Below the pieces are notes generated by a model. That model was given only the letters and a program-made list of their open reading frames with translations. It was not told where the DNA came from and did no database searches. Below, piece by piece: positions 23,839-31,079 of a stretch of DNA of 32,222 bases. Each line of letters begins with the position of its first letter. Within the stretch, counting starts at the first letter, position 1. Made by a program: the position numbers and the translations under genes. Location of the stretch: NCBI GenBank assembly GCA_016839265.1, contig JAEOUO010000004.1, forward strand, positions 1-32,222. The letters run 5' to 3'. The DNA comes from Candidatus Odinarchaeota archaeon. Lineage in GTDB: Archaea; Asgardarchaeota; Odinarchaeia; Odinarchaeales; Odinarchaeaceae.

Positions 23839-26800
23839 ATGACATTTACGCTGACAGAACCTACGGCGGCTTCTGAAATTAAGGAGCTTATTAATCAGAT
23901 TATTCAGGAGGAGAATTTACCTTTAGACTCAGCAAAAGTGGAGTTAATGGATTCTAGAGGGCATAGACCCGACATAATTATATTCGATCGATTAAATAAA
24001 CCAATATGCGCTATAGAAGTAAAACGTCCTTTTATATCCCCGTATCAAATTGAATTATTTGAACAAGCATTACAATACGCTAACACTGAAGGAATCCGTT
24101 TCTTCGCAACTTTTAATTTTAACACTCTCGTATTATGGGAGACATTTAAAGAAGGGGTTCCAATTAGGGATAGACGATATAAAGAATATTTTACCGCTGA
24201 TATAATTGATTTACACGATCTTCTACAGCTCTCAGTCAAGAATAATATCAAAAAGGGTCTTAGAGAATTTTTACAAGACTTAGTAAAACTTCAAGTGGCT
24301 AAAAAGACCGAGGAGATTCTGCCGACTCTTGAATTTGATAAAATCTTCATTGACTATCTTCATTCCCTTTTGAACTCAATGAAAATCCCTTTAGTTACTG
24401 AACTCAATAAAAAACTTGATATTGATCCTGTTTTTAAAAATAAACTCTTAGAATGGTTAACTACACAAGGATGGGATTCTACATATATAGATGTTAAGGG
24501 CGTAATAGATGTTGTAGCCCGCCAGTATATTTTACTTCTCTTAAATAAGATAATGTTTTATAAAATTTTAAGCTCACGTTATAAAGAGATAAGACCACCT
24601 AATTACAAGCTTTTAAGTCTCCCAGATGAGTTACCTACATTGAAAATACCTGAAGATATCACTGATGGTGGTAATTTACAGCGCATTTTAAAGAGTTTTT
24701 TTGAAAAAGTTCTGCTCATAGACTATGAAACAATCTACGAATCCGATTTCCTGGATGAGATTAAACTACCAGACCCCCTTGTGTCACCTATAAGAATACT
24801 TGTAAATGAATTTGATAAATATGATTTCACCAAGATTGACTATGAGGTGCTCGGGAATATTTTCGAACGGCTAATACCTGAAAAAGATCGTCATCTACTA
24901 GGCCAATACTTCACAAGATCGGATGTGGTTGACCTAATTGTTGCCAGCTGCGTTAAAAATAAAAATGATGTTATTCTCGATCCTGCTTGCGGGGCAGGGA
25001 CATTTTTAATCCGCGCCTATTCCCGCTTAAAATATCTTGGTGCTGAAGGTCCTCACAGTAGTTTTCTAAATAAATTATGGGGTATAGATATAGCTAAATT
25101 CCCAGCCCACTTAACCACAATTAATCTTGCTATAAAAGATTTATCGGAAAGAAATAATTATCCAAGAGTGATCTGCTCAGATTTCTTCAAAGTTTCACCA
25201 GGGACCAAGATTTACTCACCTTATTTTATAACTGAAGGATTAGATAAAAAAAATTCCCGGCATGAACTCCCCTCGTTTAATGTAGTTATGACCAATCCCC
25301 CTTATACACGGCAGGAGGAGATGGAGGAGAAACTTGAAGAAGGATATAAGAATACCGTAATAGAATTAATAGCAAAAGAAACTGGGATGACACTAGGTAA
25401 AAGAAGCAGTATTTACGCTTACTTTTTCCTGCATGGAAGCGTTTTTCTAGGCGATGGAGGTAGGCTTGGTTTAATCACATCAAACTCTTGGCTTGATGTA
25501 GACTACGGTAAATATTTACAAGAATTTTTCTTAAAGAATTTTAAAATAAAATATATAATCGACTCTAAAGTAGAAAGATTTTTCGAAGACGCAGATATTA
25601 ACACAGCGATAACAATCCTTGAGAAATGCAGAAATCAAGAGGAGCGCGATAATAATATTGTGAAATTTGTAGAGTTGAGAAAGAAGTTGCCTGAAGTTCT
25701 CTCATATTTTGGTGACCACGACACTGAATACGAGAAATGGACGGATAAAGAAAGATGGGCGGCTGTAGATAAATTTTTAGCATACCTCGATAAAATAAGC
25801 GGCATCACTATAAATGAAGAAATAGGAGTAAGAGTCTACCCTAAAAATCAGAGAGAATTATATGAAGAAGGCCTTGAAGAGGGAAAATATGCCGGCTCAA
25901 AATGGGGTAAATATATTAAAGCCCCAGATATCTTCTTTAAAATATTAGAAAAAGGAAAAGACTTATTTATTCCTCTAAAAGATATTGCGGATATTACAGG
26001 AGGAATTATAACAGGTAAAAATAATTTTTTCTATCTTAGAGAGAGTCAGATAAGAAACTTTGGAATAGAAGAAAAATTCTTGATTCCAGTGATTAAAACT
26101 CCTAAGGAATTAGGAAAAATTTATTTTACTAAAAAAGATCTGAAATACAAGTTGTTCTTTGTTACGGAGGAAAGAAATAATATTAAAGGAACTAATGCAT
26201 TAAAATATATTGAATATGGTGAAAAACAAGGATTCAACACTAACCCAACATTCAAAGCGCGAAAACATTGGTACCAAATACCAGAATTGAAACAAGCTGA
26301 ACTATTATGGATTGATTTAAGAGGGGAAAAACATATTTGCCATTTGAACGTCGATAATGTACCATTTGAACATAATTTCTATGGTATAAATCCAAAAAAA
26401 ATAAATAAAGAACTCTTATGCGCCTATCTAAACAGCACTCTTTCTTGGTTATTTATAGAAGTACTTGGTAGAAGCAGTTTAGGAGAGGGTGCAATAAGGT
26501 TGGTTGGACAGGATCTTAAAAATTTTCCTACAATATTGCTTAAAGAGGGGGTGCCCGACTCTTTAAAGATTCAAAAGATTTTTGATAAACTAAAACACAG
26601 GGAGATTGAAAGCGTGTTTAAAGAAGTCGGCGCGAATAAACCCGAAGAAGTTTCCTTAGAAAAAGTTAACCAAGATGTAAGGGAACTTGATAAGGTAATA
26701 ATTGGTGAAATTTTAGGTTTAACTGATGAAGAACAATTAGAGGTTTACAGGGCGGTTGTTGACCTTGTTAAGTCGAGGATAGAAAAAGCCAAGAGCGTTG

Positions 26801-27252
26801 AGAGAAAAAGCAATAAAGAAGAGTTTTCCACGAACATAGACCAGATAAAAGACATAGTTTTGCATGGAATAGACAAGACAATAGTAGATGATGTGAAAAA
26901 GTTTATTCCAGAAAATTATGATAATAGAGTGATTGAAATTAAAGCTTCGAAGAGTATTGAGGTTAAAGTTGATTTGCACGGTAAATTTAAGTTGGTAAGT
27001 GGTGAAGAAGAAGTTGAATTCTCTACTTTAGAGGAGGCTGAATATGCTAGATATATGTTGATGAGAGGTAAAGAGAGGATGGTAATTCCAAGAGATACGC
27101 AAATTTTACGTGATGTTCTTGTTAAGTTTAAGAAATTGGATAAGGCGATTAAAAATAGGATCAATGAATATTTGAAACAATTAGTGAGTAAGGAGAAAAA
27201 ACGGAAATTAATAGAAGCTGAATTATATAGGAAGATCTGGGCTGCTTTATAG
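23839..27252 (+). CDS. Type IIG restriction-modification enzyme (fused nuclease and adenine-N6 methyltransferase)
   Basis: This 1137-residue polypeptide carries a nuclease and a methylase in one chain. The N-terminal domain has the PD-(D/E)XK site: Pro44-Asp45 in GHRPDIIIF and Glu60-x-Lys62 in AIEVKRP. A helical connector leads to the gamma-class N6-adenine methyltransferase: LLGQYFTRSDVVDLIV, motif I DPACGAGTFL from Asp381, and motif IV NPPY at 486-489, then GRLGLITSNSWLDVDYGKYL. Residues about 680-880 (with DITGGIITGKNNFF and GEGAIRLVGQDLKNFP) resemble a target recognition domain. The last ~220 residues are charged and helical and I do not recognise them. Its 3' end overlaps the convergent polymerase gene by 6 nt. 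The recognition sequence is unknown. Confidence 0.85.
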   Translation: MTFTLTEPTAASEIKELINQIIQEENLPLDSAKVELMDSRGHRPDIIIFDRLNKPICAIEVKRPFISPYQIELFEQALQYANTEGIRFFATFNFNTLVLWETFKEGVPIRDRRYKEYFTADIIDLHDLLQLSVKNNIKKGLREFLQDLVKLQVAKKTEEILPTLEFDKIFIDYLHSLLNSMKIPLVTELNKKLDIDPVFKNKLLEWLTTQGWDSTYIDVKGVIDVVARQYILLLLNKIMFYKILSSRYKEIRPPNYKLLSLPDELPTLKIPEDITDGGNLQRILKSFFEKVLLIDYETIYESDFLDEIKLPDPLVSPIRILVNEFDKYDFTKIDYEVLGNIFERLIPEKDRHLLGQYFTRSDVVDLIVASCVKNKNDVILDPACGAGTFLIRAYSRLKYLGAEGPHSSFLNKLWGIDIAKFPAHLTTINLAIKDLSERNNYPRVICSDFFKVSPGTKIYSPYFITEGLDKKNSRHELPSFNVVMTNPPYTRQEEMEEKLEEGYKNTVIELIAKETGMTLGKRSSIYAYFFLHGSVFLGDGGRLGLITSNSWLDVDYGKYLQEFFLKNFKIKYIIDSKVERFFEDADINTAITILEKCRNQEERDNNIVKFVELRKKLPEVLSYFGDHDTEYEKWTDKERWAAVDKFLAYLDKISGITINEEIGVRVYPKNQRELYEEGLEEGKYAGSKWGKYIKAPDIFFKILEKGKDLFIPLKDIADITGGIITGKNNFFYLRESQIRNFGIEEKFLIPVIKTPKELGKIYFTKKDLKYKLFFVTEERNNIKGTNALKYIEYGEKQGFNTNPTFKARKHWYQIPELKQAELLWIDLRGEKHICHLNVDNVPFEHNFYGINPKKINKELLCAYLNSTLSWLFIEVLGRSSLGEGAIRLVGQDLKNFPTILLKEGVPDSLKIQKIFDKLKHREIESVFKEVGANKPEEVSLEKVNQDVRELDKVIIGEILGLTDEEQLEVYRAVVDLVKSRIEKAKSVERKSNKEEFSTNIDQIKDIVLHGIDKTIVDDVKKFIPENYDNRVIEIKASKSIEVKVDLHGKFKLVSGEEEVEFSTLEEAEYARYMLMRGKERMVIPRDTQILRDVLVKFKKLDKAIKNRINEYLKQLVSKEKKRKLIEAELYRKIWAAL

Positions 27253-28143
27253 TATTTTGTTTAGTGCTTGTTTTAGTGTGTTTGTTTGTTGTGTGATGTT
27301 TTTCCAGGGGTTTGGTGTGTTTTGTAGGTGTTGGAATATGTTGTTTATGTTGTAGGTTTTAGCGTTTAGGTTTTTGTTTTCTAAGTCTTTCCATGTTATG
27401 GGTGTTGCGATGGGCGCTGTTTTTTTAGCGCGTAGGGAGTATGGTGCGACTGAGGTTTGAGCGTATGCGTTTCTGGTTGTGTCTATGAAGAGTCTGTTTT
27501 TTCTTTTTTCTTTTCGTTGTTCGACGGTGATTTTATCCGGGTTGTTTTTAGCTATGTTTTTAGCGATTTTCTGGGCGAATAGTCGTGTTTGCTCGAAGGT
27601 GTGTTCTCTTTCTATTGGGATGATTACGTGGACTCCTTTGGATCCGGTTGTCATAATAAAAGTGTTTAGTTCTAGCTTATCTAAGGTTTCTTTGATTAGG
27701 AGGGCGGTTTGCCGGACTGATTCGAAGTCTTCTGGTGTAGCTGGGTCTAGGTCGAATACTATTTTATCAGGGTGGTTTGGTTTATCGTATTTGGCGAGCC
27801 ATATGTGGGGTGTGATGCAGGCTTGCTCGGTGATGTATAGGAGGGTTTCCTTGTTTTGGCATAACAGGTATGTGGTGTCTCCTCCTGTTTTATTATCTAG
27901 CTTGATTTTTTCTATCCATGGGGGGAAGTATTCCGGAACTTCTTTTTGGAAGAAGCCTTCTTTGCTTATTCCATCGGGGAAGCGGTGCATTGTTAATGGT
28001 CGATCTTTTAAGTATGGTAGCATTAGATTCGCTATTTTTTCATAGTATTGTATTACTTGGAGTTTGGTGATTTTATCGTCCGGGTATAGTATTTTATCAG
28101 GGTTGCTGACTTGGATGACTTGTTTTCCTGCTTTAATCTGCAT
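27247..28143 (-). CDS. ligD: LigD-type polymerase/primase domain (NHEJ PolDom) as a separate protein
   Basis: This 298-residue protein matches the polymerase domain of bacterial LigD, an archaeo-eukaryotic primase-fold enzyme that fills gaps during non-homologous end joining. Recognisable parts are SNPDKILYPDDKITKLQVIQYY, RPLTMHRFPDGI, the metal-binding FDLDP at about 131-135, TTGSKGVHVIIP, and IDTTRNAYAQTSVAPYSLRA with the third acidic residue. It begins 2 nt after the ligase stop, so polymerase and ligase are made as separate, coupled proteins. The last ~80 codons use A- and C-rich codons (ACA, AAC, ATA, CAA) unlike neighbouring core genes, a hint of transfer. Confidence 0.9.
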   Translation of the reverse strand: MQIKAGKQVIQVSNPDKILYPDDKITKLQVIQYYEKIANLMLPYLKDRPLTMHRFPDGISKEGFFQKEVPEYFPPWIEKIKLDNKTGGDTTYLLCQNKETLLYITEQACITPHIWLAKYDKPNHPDKIVFDLDPATPEDFESVRQTALLIKETLDKLELNTFIMTTGSKGVHVIIPIEREHTFEQTRLFAQKIAKNIAKNNPDKITVEQRKEKRKNRLFIDTTRNAYAQTSVAPYSLRAKKTAPIATPITWKDLENKNLNAKTYNINNIFQHLQNTPNPWKNITQQTNTLKQALNKIL

Positions 28144-28145
28144 TT

Positions 28146-29150
28146 TTAAGCCTCTGGGATTTCTTTTACTACTGTGCGGGGGTCTTTGTCTCTTCTAACT
28201 CCGAGTAGACGTGGATGGCGTAGTTTACCGGTTTTAGTCCACTCTGTGAAGCCTACTTCTACTACGATTTCAGGTTTCACCCAGGTGACGTTTTTCTCCC
28301 CTGTTTTATCATCGGTGGCGGGGGTGTTTTGTTTTAATGCTTCCAGTTGCCTGGTTAACTGGATTAAGAGCGTGCGGTTGAATCCTGTTCCGACTTTTCC
28401 AGCGTAGATGAGTCTATCTTTATCATAGTATCCTACTAGTATCGCGCCTAATCCGATGCGTGAGCCTTTAGGCGGAGTGTAGCCGATGATCACGAACTCC
28501 TGTTCGTTAACGCATTTGAATTTCAACCAGTCTGTTGATCTTTTATGCTGATATTCGCTGTCAGCTCTTTTAGCGATTACTCCCTCCCATCCTTTTCTAC
28601 AGGCTTCCTTATAGTATTTTACGCCTTCCTTCCATATATGCTCGGTGTATCTTAACGGATCTTGGTAGGTTAAATGTTTTCTTAATAATTCTTTTCTTAA
28701 TGTTAATGGGAGTTTTTCGATAAGATAGTTTTCAATGTATATTAGGTCGAAGATGTAGTAGTAGACTTTTATCTTTGATTTTAAAGCTTCCTCCCTGTTT
28801 TTTATTCCGATTCTTTCCTGTAGTTTGGAGAAACTGGTGTTGTCGCCTTGGAAGGCTACGATTTCACCGTCTATGATGAAGTCGGGGGTTTTCTGTTTTT
28901 CTAAGGCTTCAACGATCTCCGGGTAGGTGTCGCTGATGTCTTTTCTATTTCTGGATAATAGTTTGACGTGACCGTTTTTCTTAAATGCTAAGCATCGCTC
29001 TCCGTCTAGTTTACGCTCATATATCCAGTTTTCATCCGAGAACCGTTTACTGGTTAGGGTTGCTAGCATGGGGTCAACCCAGTCTGGTACGCTTGTTTTC
29101 ACGAGTAGATTCCTGTATTTCTGGTCTACTTCGTCTAGGATGGTGTTCAT
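28146..29150 (-). CDS. ligD: ATP-dependent DNA ligase, LigD ligase-domain type
   Basis: This 334-residue enzyme seals double-strand breaks in the LigD-like NHEJ system. The nucleotidyltransferase motifs are present: motif I ERKLDGERC with the AMP-accepting lysine at about 46, SRNRKDISDTYPEI, motif III FIIDGEIVAF, motif IV EGVIAKRADSEY and motif V DWLKFKC. An OB-fold follows, with IGYTPPKGSRIGLGAILVGY and AGKVGTGFN. Size suits a ligase domain alone, without the polymerase or phosphoesterase domains. The start has GTGGTT 4 nt upstream. The polymerase gene follows after 2 nt. No Ku gene is seen in the window. Confidence 0.9.
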   Translation of the reverse strand: MNTILDEVDQKYRNLLVKTSVPDWVDPMLATLTSKRFSDENWIYERKLDGERCLAFKKNGHVKLLSRNRKDISDTYPEIVEALEKQKTPDFIIDGEIVAFQGDNTSFSKLQERIGIKNREEALKSKIKVYYYIFDLIYIENYLIEKLPLTLRKELLRKHLTYQDPLRYTEHIWKEGVKYYKEACRKGWEGVIAKRADSEYQHKRSTDWLKFKCVNEQEFVIIGYTPPKGSRIGLGAILVGYYDKDRLIYAGKVGTGFNRTLLIQLTRQLEALKQNTPATDDKTGEKNVTWVKPEIVVEVGFTEWTKTGKLRHPRLLGVRRDKDPRTVVKEIPEA

Positions 29151-29194
29151 TTAACCACTATTTTTATTTAATTAATTATTTGATTAATAATAAT

Positions 29195-29207
29195 GTTTAT
29201 ATATTTT
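29195..29207 (-). promoter_or_regulatory. TATA box of the ligase-polymerase operon
   Basis: The minus strand reads AAAATATATAAAC here, a strong archaeal TATA match, about 45-55 nt before the ligase ATG at 29150. It predicts transcription start near 29175. Confidence 0.5.
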
Positions 29208-29235
29208 CCGTTTAATAAACTTCTATTGTAAGATG

Positions 29236-29274
29236 AGCCTATTAATATTTTTAATTTTTAAAATATAATAGGCT
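29236..29274 (+). promoter_or_regulatory. Inverted-repeat operator candidate before the YHS gene
   Basis: AGCCTATTA (29236-29244) and TAATAGGCT (29266-29274) form a perfect 9-bp inverted repeat with a 21-bp AT-rich spacer that holds a TATA-like AAAATATAA. Arm centres are 30 bp apart. A protein bound to both arms would bracket the TATA box, as expected for repression, possibly by metal. Confidence 0.45.
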
Positions 29275-29307
29275 TCTAAATAAAAAACTCTATCGGTGAT
29301 GTTAAAA

Positions 29308-29493
29308 ATGGTTGTTGATCCTGTTTGCGGAATGGAGTTCTCTGAAAAGGATGCGAAGTTGAAGTACACTTACGGTGACAAAGTGTACTATTTCTGTTGT
29401 GAGATGTGTATGGAGAAATTCGTGAAGAACCCGGAAAAATACGGTGCCTCTAAACCTGTTAAACGCGGCGGATGCGGTTGCTGTAGTTTTTAA
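29308..29493 (+). CDS. Small YHS/TRASH-domain metal-binding protein
   Basis: This 61-residue protein has a YHS domain: VDPVCGMEF with the first cysteine, then [21 protein letters not shown] with the paired cysteines that bind a transition metal such as copper. A Cys-rich tail (GGCGCCSF) adds more thiols. I start it at ATG 29308 because GGTGAT (29295-29300) lies 7 nt before it and homologues begin shortly before DPVCG; the frame is open to GTG 29296, which would place the ribosome binding site inside the gene. A 9-bp inverted repeat surrounds the promoter. The role is probably metal sensing, storage or delivery. Confidence 0.85.
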   Translation: MVVDPVCGMEFSEKDAKLKYTYGDKVYYFCCEMCMEKFVKNPEKYGASKPVKRGGCGCCSF

Positions 29494-30089
29494 ACTCTGA
29501 GACTCATTTTCCGGTAATAATACTCTTCTCCATTTATTTTTATAATTCTCGATTTAATATTTTCGAACCCTTTATTTATATAAAACTTTAATGCTAAACT
29601 ATTCTTTTCTTCGACTTCTAGCATTATTCTATTACAGTTTGTTTTAGCAGCTTCCATTCTAGCGTATTCTAATAGTTTCGAGCCTATTTTTCTCCCCTGA
29701 TATTCTGGGTGAACGGCTAGAAAACATATGTAGTAATCTGTTTTCTTTAACGGTCCGAAGAAAAAGGCTAGTTTTATTATGTTATGGTTCGGAATAATTT
29801 TATTTCTGATGTAGTGTTTTACTATTTTTACAGCTGTTTTTAACTGGTTTTTCAAGTGTAGGCTTCCCGGATAACTTAGCATCATCCCTACTGGTTTACC
29901 GTTTACTTGCGCGTATTTGACGTTTATATGGCTGAAGCTGTTATCTTGGTTTAAATATAGCTGGGTTAAGATGTTTTCTGTGTCAGGTTTGAAAGCATTT
30001 TTTAGAAAGCTCTCGCCGGTGGAGAGGGCTAGTTGAATGTAGTCTTTTACTTGTTCTTTTCTAGCCGCTGTTATTTTTATTTTAACCAT
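29490..30089 (-). CDS. GNAT-family acetyltransferase
   Basis: This 199-residue protein has a GNAT fold with the acetyl-CoA signature [20 protein letters not shown] (Q-x-x-G-x-G/A) at about 123-142 and the C-terminal [14 protein letters not shown] segment. A region near residues 60-80 ([18 protein letters not shown]) carries the fourth strand before it. The substrate is unknown; the family includes protein, antibiotic and metabolite acetylases. It overlaps the convergent YHS gene by 4 nt. ATG 30089 is preceded by GGGTATC. Confidence 0.75.
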   Translation of the reverse strand: MVKIKITAARKEQVKDYIQLALSTGESFLKNAFKPDTENILTQLYLNQDNSFSHINVKYAQVNGKPVGMMLSYPGSLHLKNQLKTAVKIVKHYIRNKIIPNHNIIKLAFFFGPLKKTDYYICFLAVHPEYQGRKIGSKLLEYARMEAAKTNCNRIMLEVEEKNSLALKFYINKGFENIKSRIIKINGEEYYYRKMSLRV

Positions 30090-30159
30090 TTGAGATACCC
30101 TTTAATATTCAATAGTTTAATGCTTTTTATATAAAATACAATTATAGGAGTGTTTGTTT

Positions 30160-30366
30160 ATGTCTGATATTGGTGAGAGTCTTAATAAGCTTGGTTTGAA
30201 GGTGCCTGAGCTTGTTTTAGCTATTTTAGCGATTATCTTTGGTGTGCTTATTATCGTATATCCGTTTTTGATCGCTTGGTTTATTGGATTGTTTTTGATT
30301 ATTATGGGTGTGCTGCTTTTGATTAGGTATTTGGAGCGTGAGTTGAAATCCGGCGGCTCTAGTTGA
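30160..30366 (+). CDS. Small membrane protein with two helices
   Basis: This 68-residue protein has a short amphipathic N-terminus (SDIGESLNKLGLKVPE) and two closely spaced membrane helices (VLAILAIIFGVLIIVYPFLI and WFIGLFLIIMGVLLLIRYL), ending in a charged tail. I chose ATG 30160, 9 nt after GGAG at 30147-30150, over the upstream TTG 30154. Such two-helix proteins with a P-F/W-x-x-G hinge resemble the DUF308 or HdeD-like class, but that is weak. A poly-T tract follows immediately. I do not know its function. Confidence 0.6.
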   Translation: MSDIGESLNKLGLKVPELVLAILAIIFGVLIIVYPFLIAWFIGLFLIIMGVLLLIRYLERELKSGGSS

Positions 30367-30370
30367 TTTA

Positions 30371-30402
30371 TCTTTTTTTCTTTTTGTTTTTTATATTTTT
30401 TA
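30371..30402 (+). terminator. Poly-T terminator after the small membrane protein gene
   Basis: Beginning 5 nt after the stop, the plus strand has T-runs of seven, five, six and six residues broken by single bases. This fits archaeal intrinsic termination at U-tracts and separates the membrane protein from the sulfur genes. Confidence 0.6.
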
Positions 30403-30408
30403 ATAATG

Positions 30409-30438
30409 TTTTTATAGTTGAATATAACATTGTTATAT
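30409..30438 (+). promoter_or_regulatory. Promoter and palindrome before the TusA-like gene
   Basis: GTTTTTATAG (30409-30418) is TATA-like and predicts transcription start close to 30437. ATATAAC-ATT-GTTATAT (30422-30438) is a perfect 7-bp inverted repeat lying between TATA and the start codon and touching ATG 30437. No ribosome binding site is visible, so the mRNA may be leaderless. Confidence 0.4.
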
Positions 30439-30682
30439 GATGATTATGCGTGAAGATAAATCCACCCTTAAAATCGACTGCACTGGTTTATATTGTCCTC
30501 AACCTGTTTTCATAACTAGAACAACTTTGGATGAAATGGCTTCCGGGGAGATTCTAGAAGTGTTAGCTGATGATCCTGCAGCTGAATCCGATATTAAAGC
30601 CTTAGTTGAAGCTTTAGGCCATGAGCTTTTATCTTTTAGTAAAGAGGGTGGTGTTTTAAAGTTTCTTATTCGAAAGAGGTGA
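30437..30682 (+). CDS. TusA-like sulfur carrier protein (SirA/YedF family)
   Basis: This 81-residue protein has the TusA fold and the Cys-Pro-x-Pro motif: DCTGLYCPQPVF, with Cys20 as the persulfide-carrying residue, followed by the helix ITRTTLDEM and the strand GEILEVLADDPAAESDI. TusA proteins accept sulfur from a cysteine desulfurase and pass it on, for example to tRNA thiolation or molybdopterin enzymes. The start could be any of three close ATGs (30437, 30440, 30446); no ribosome binding site discriminates. The DsrE-like gene follows after 7 nt and a NifS-like gene after that, so the three probably act as a sulfur relay. Confidence 0.85.
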   Translation: MMIMREDKSTLKIDCTGLYCPQPVFITRTTLDEMASGEILEVLADDPAAESDIKALVEALGHELLSFSKEGGVLKFLIRKR

Positions 30683-30689
30683 TTGAACT

Positions 30690-31058
30690 ATGAGTGGTGT
30701 TAAACATATTTTATACGTGCAGACGAGTGGACCTGAAAATCCTGAGCGTCTTTACGCTCCGTTTATTTTAGCGTCAACTGCTAGAGCTATGGGTTATAAC
30801 GCTACCATCTATTTTCTGATTAAAGGAGTTGAAACTGTTAAGAAAGGTGTAGCTGAGAGAATTAAGCTGGGGAGTTTTCCATCTCTTAGAGAAGTCATGG
30901 ATCAAGCTATTAAACTAGGGGTTAAAATTCAAGTCTGCGAGCAATCTTGTGCTCTTTTAGGTATTCCTAGAGGTGAATTTATACCTGAAGCGGAGATTGT
31001 GGGCGCTGCTACTTTGAATAAGCTTTGCTTGGAGGCTGATGCAGCGCTGTATTTCTAA
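30690..31058 (+). CDS. DsrE/DsrF-like sulfur transfer protein
   Basis: This 122-residue protein fits the DsrE/DsrF-like family: HILYVQTSGPENPER, then RLYAPFILASTARAMGYNATIYFLIKGV, and a cysteine-bearing KIQVCEQSCALLGI with Cys83 and Cys87, where sulfur-carrying family members have their reactive cysteine. The last strand ends DAALYF. It starts 7 nt after the TusA-like stop with GAGGTGATT at the end of that gene as ribosome binding site. Together with TusA this is the core of known sulfur-transfer clusters, although no dsrAB, hdr or rhodanese gene is seen here. Confidence 0.8.
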   Translation: MSGVKHILYVQTSGPENPERLYAPFILASTARAMGYNATIYFLIKGVETVKKGVAERIKLGSFPSLREVMDQAIKLGVKIQVCEQSCALLGIPRGEFIPEAEIVGAATLNKLCLEADAALYF

Positions 31059-31079
31059 AAATATATATTGTTGATTTAT

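Noticed and set aside
27479..28045. 188-codon open frame on the plus strand
   Set aside because: It is fully antisense to the polymerase-domain gene, whose minus-strand protein has clear family motifs; the plus-strand translation is Ser/Val/Leu-rich without recognisable features.
27247..29150. A Ku gene next to the LigD pair
   Set aside because: No frame on either strand near the pair resembles Ku; the neighbours are a type IIG enzyme and a YHS protein.
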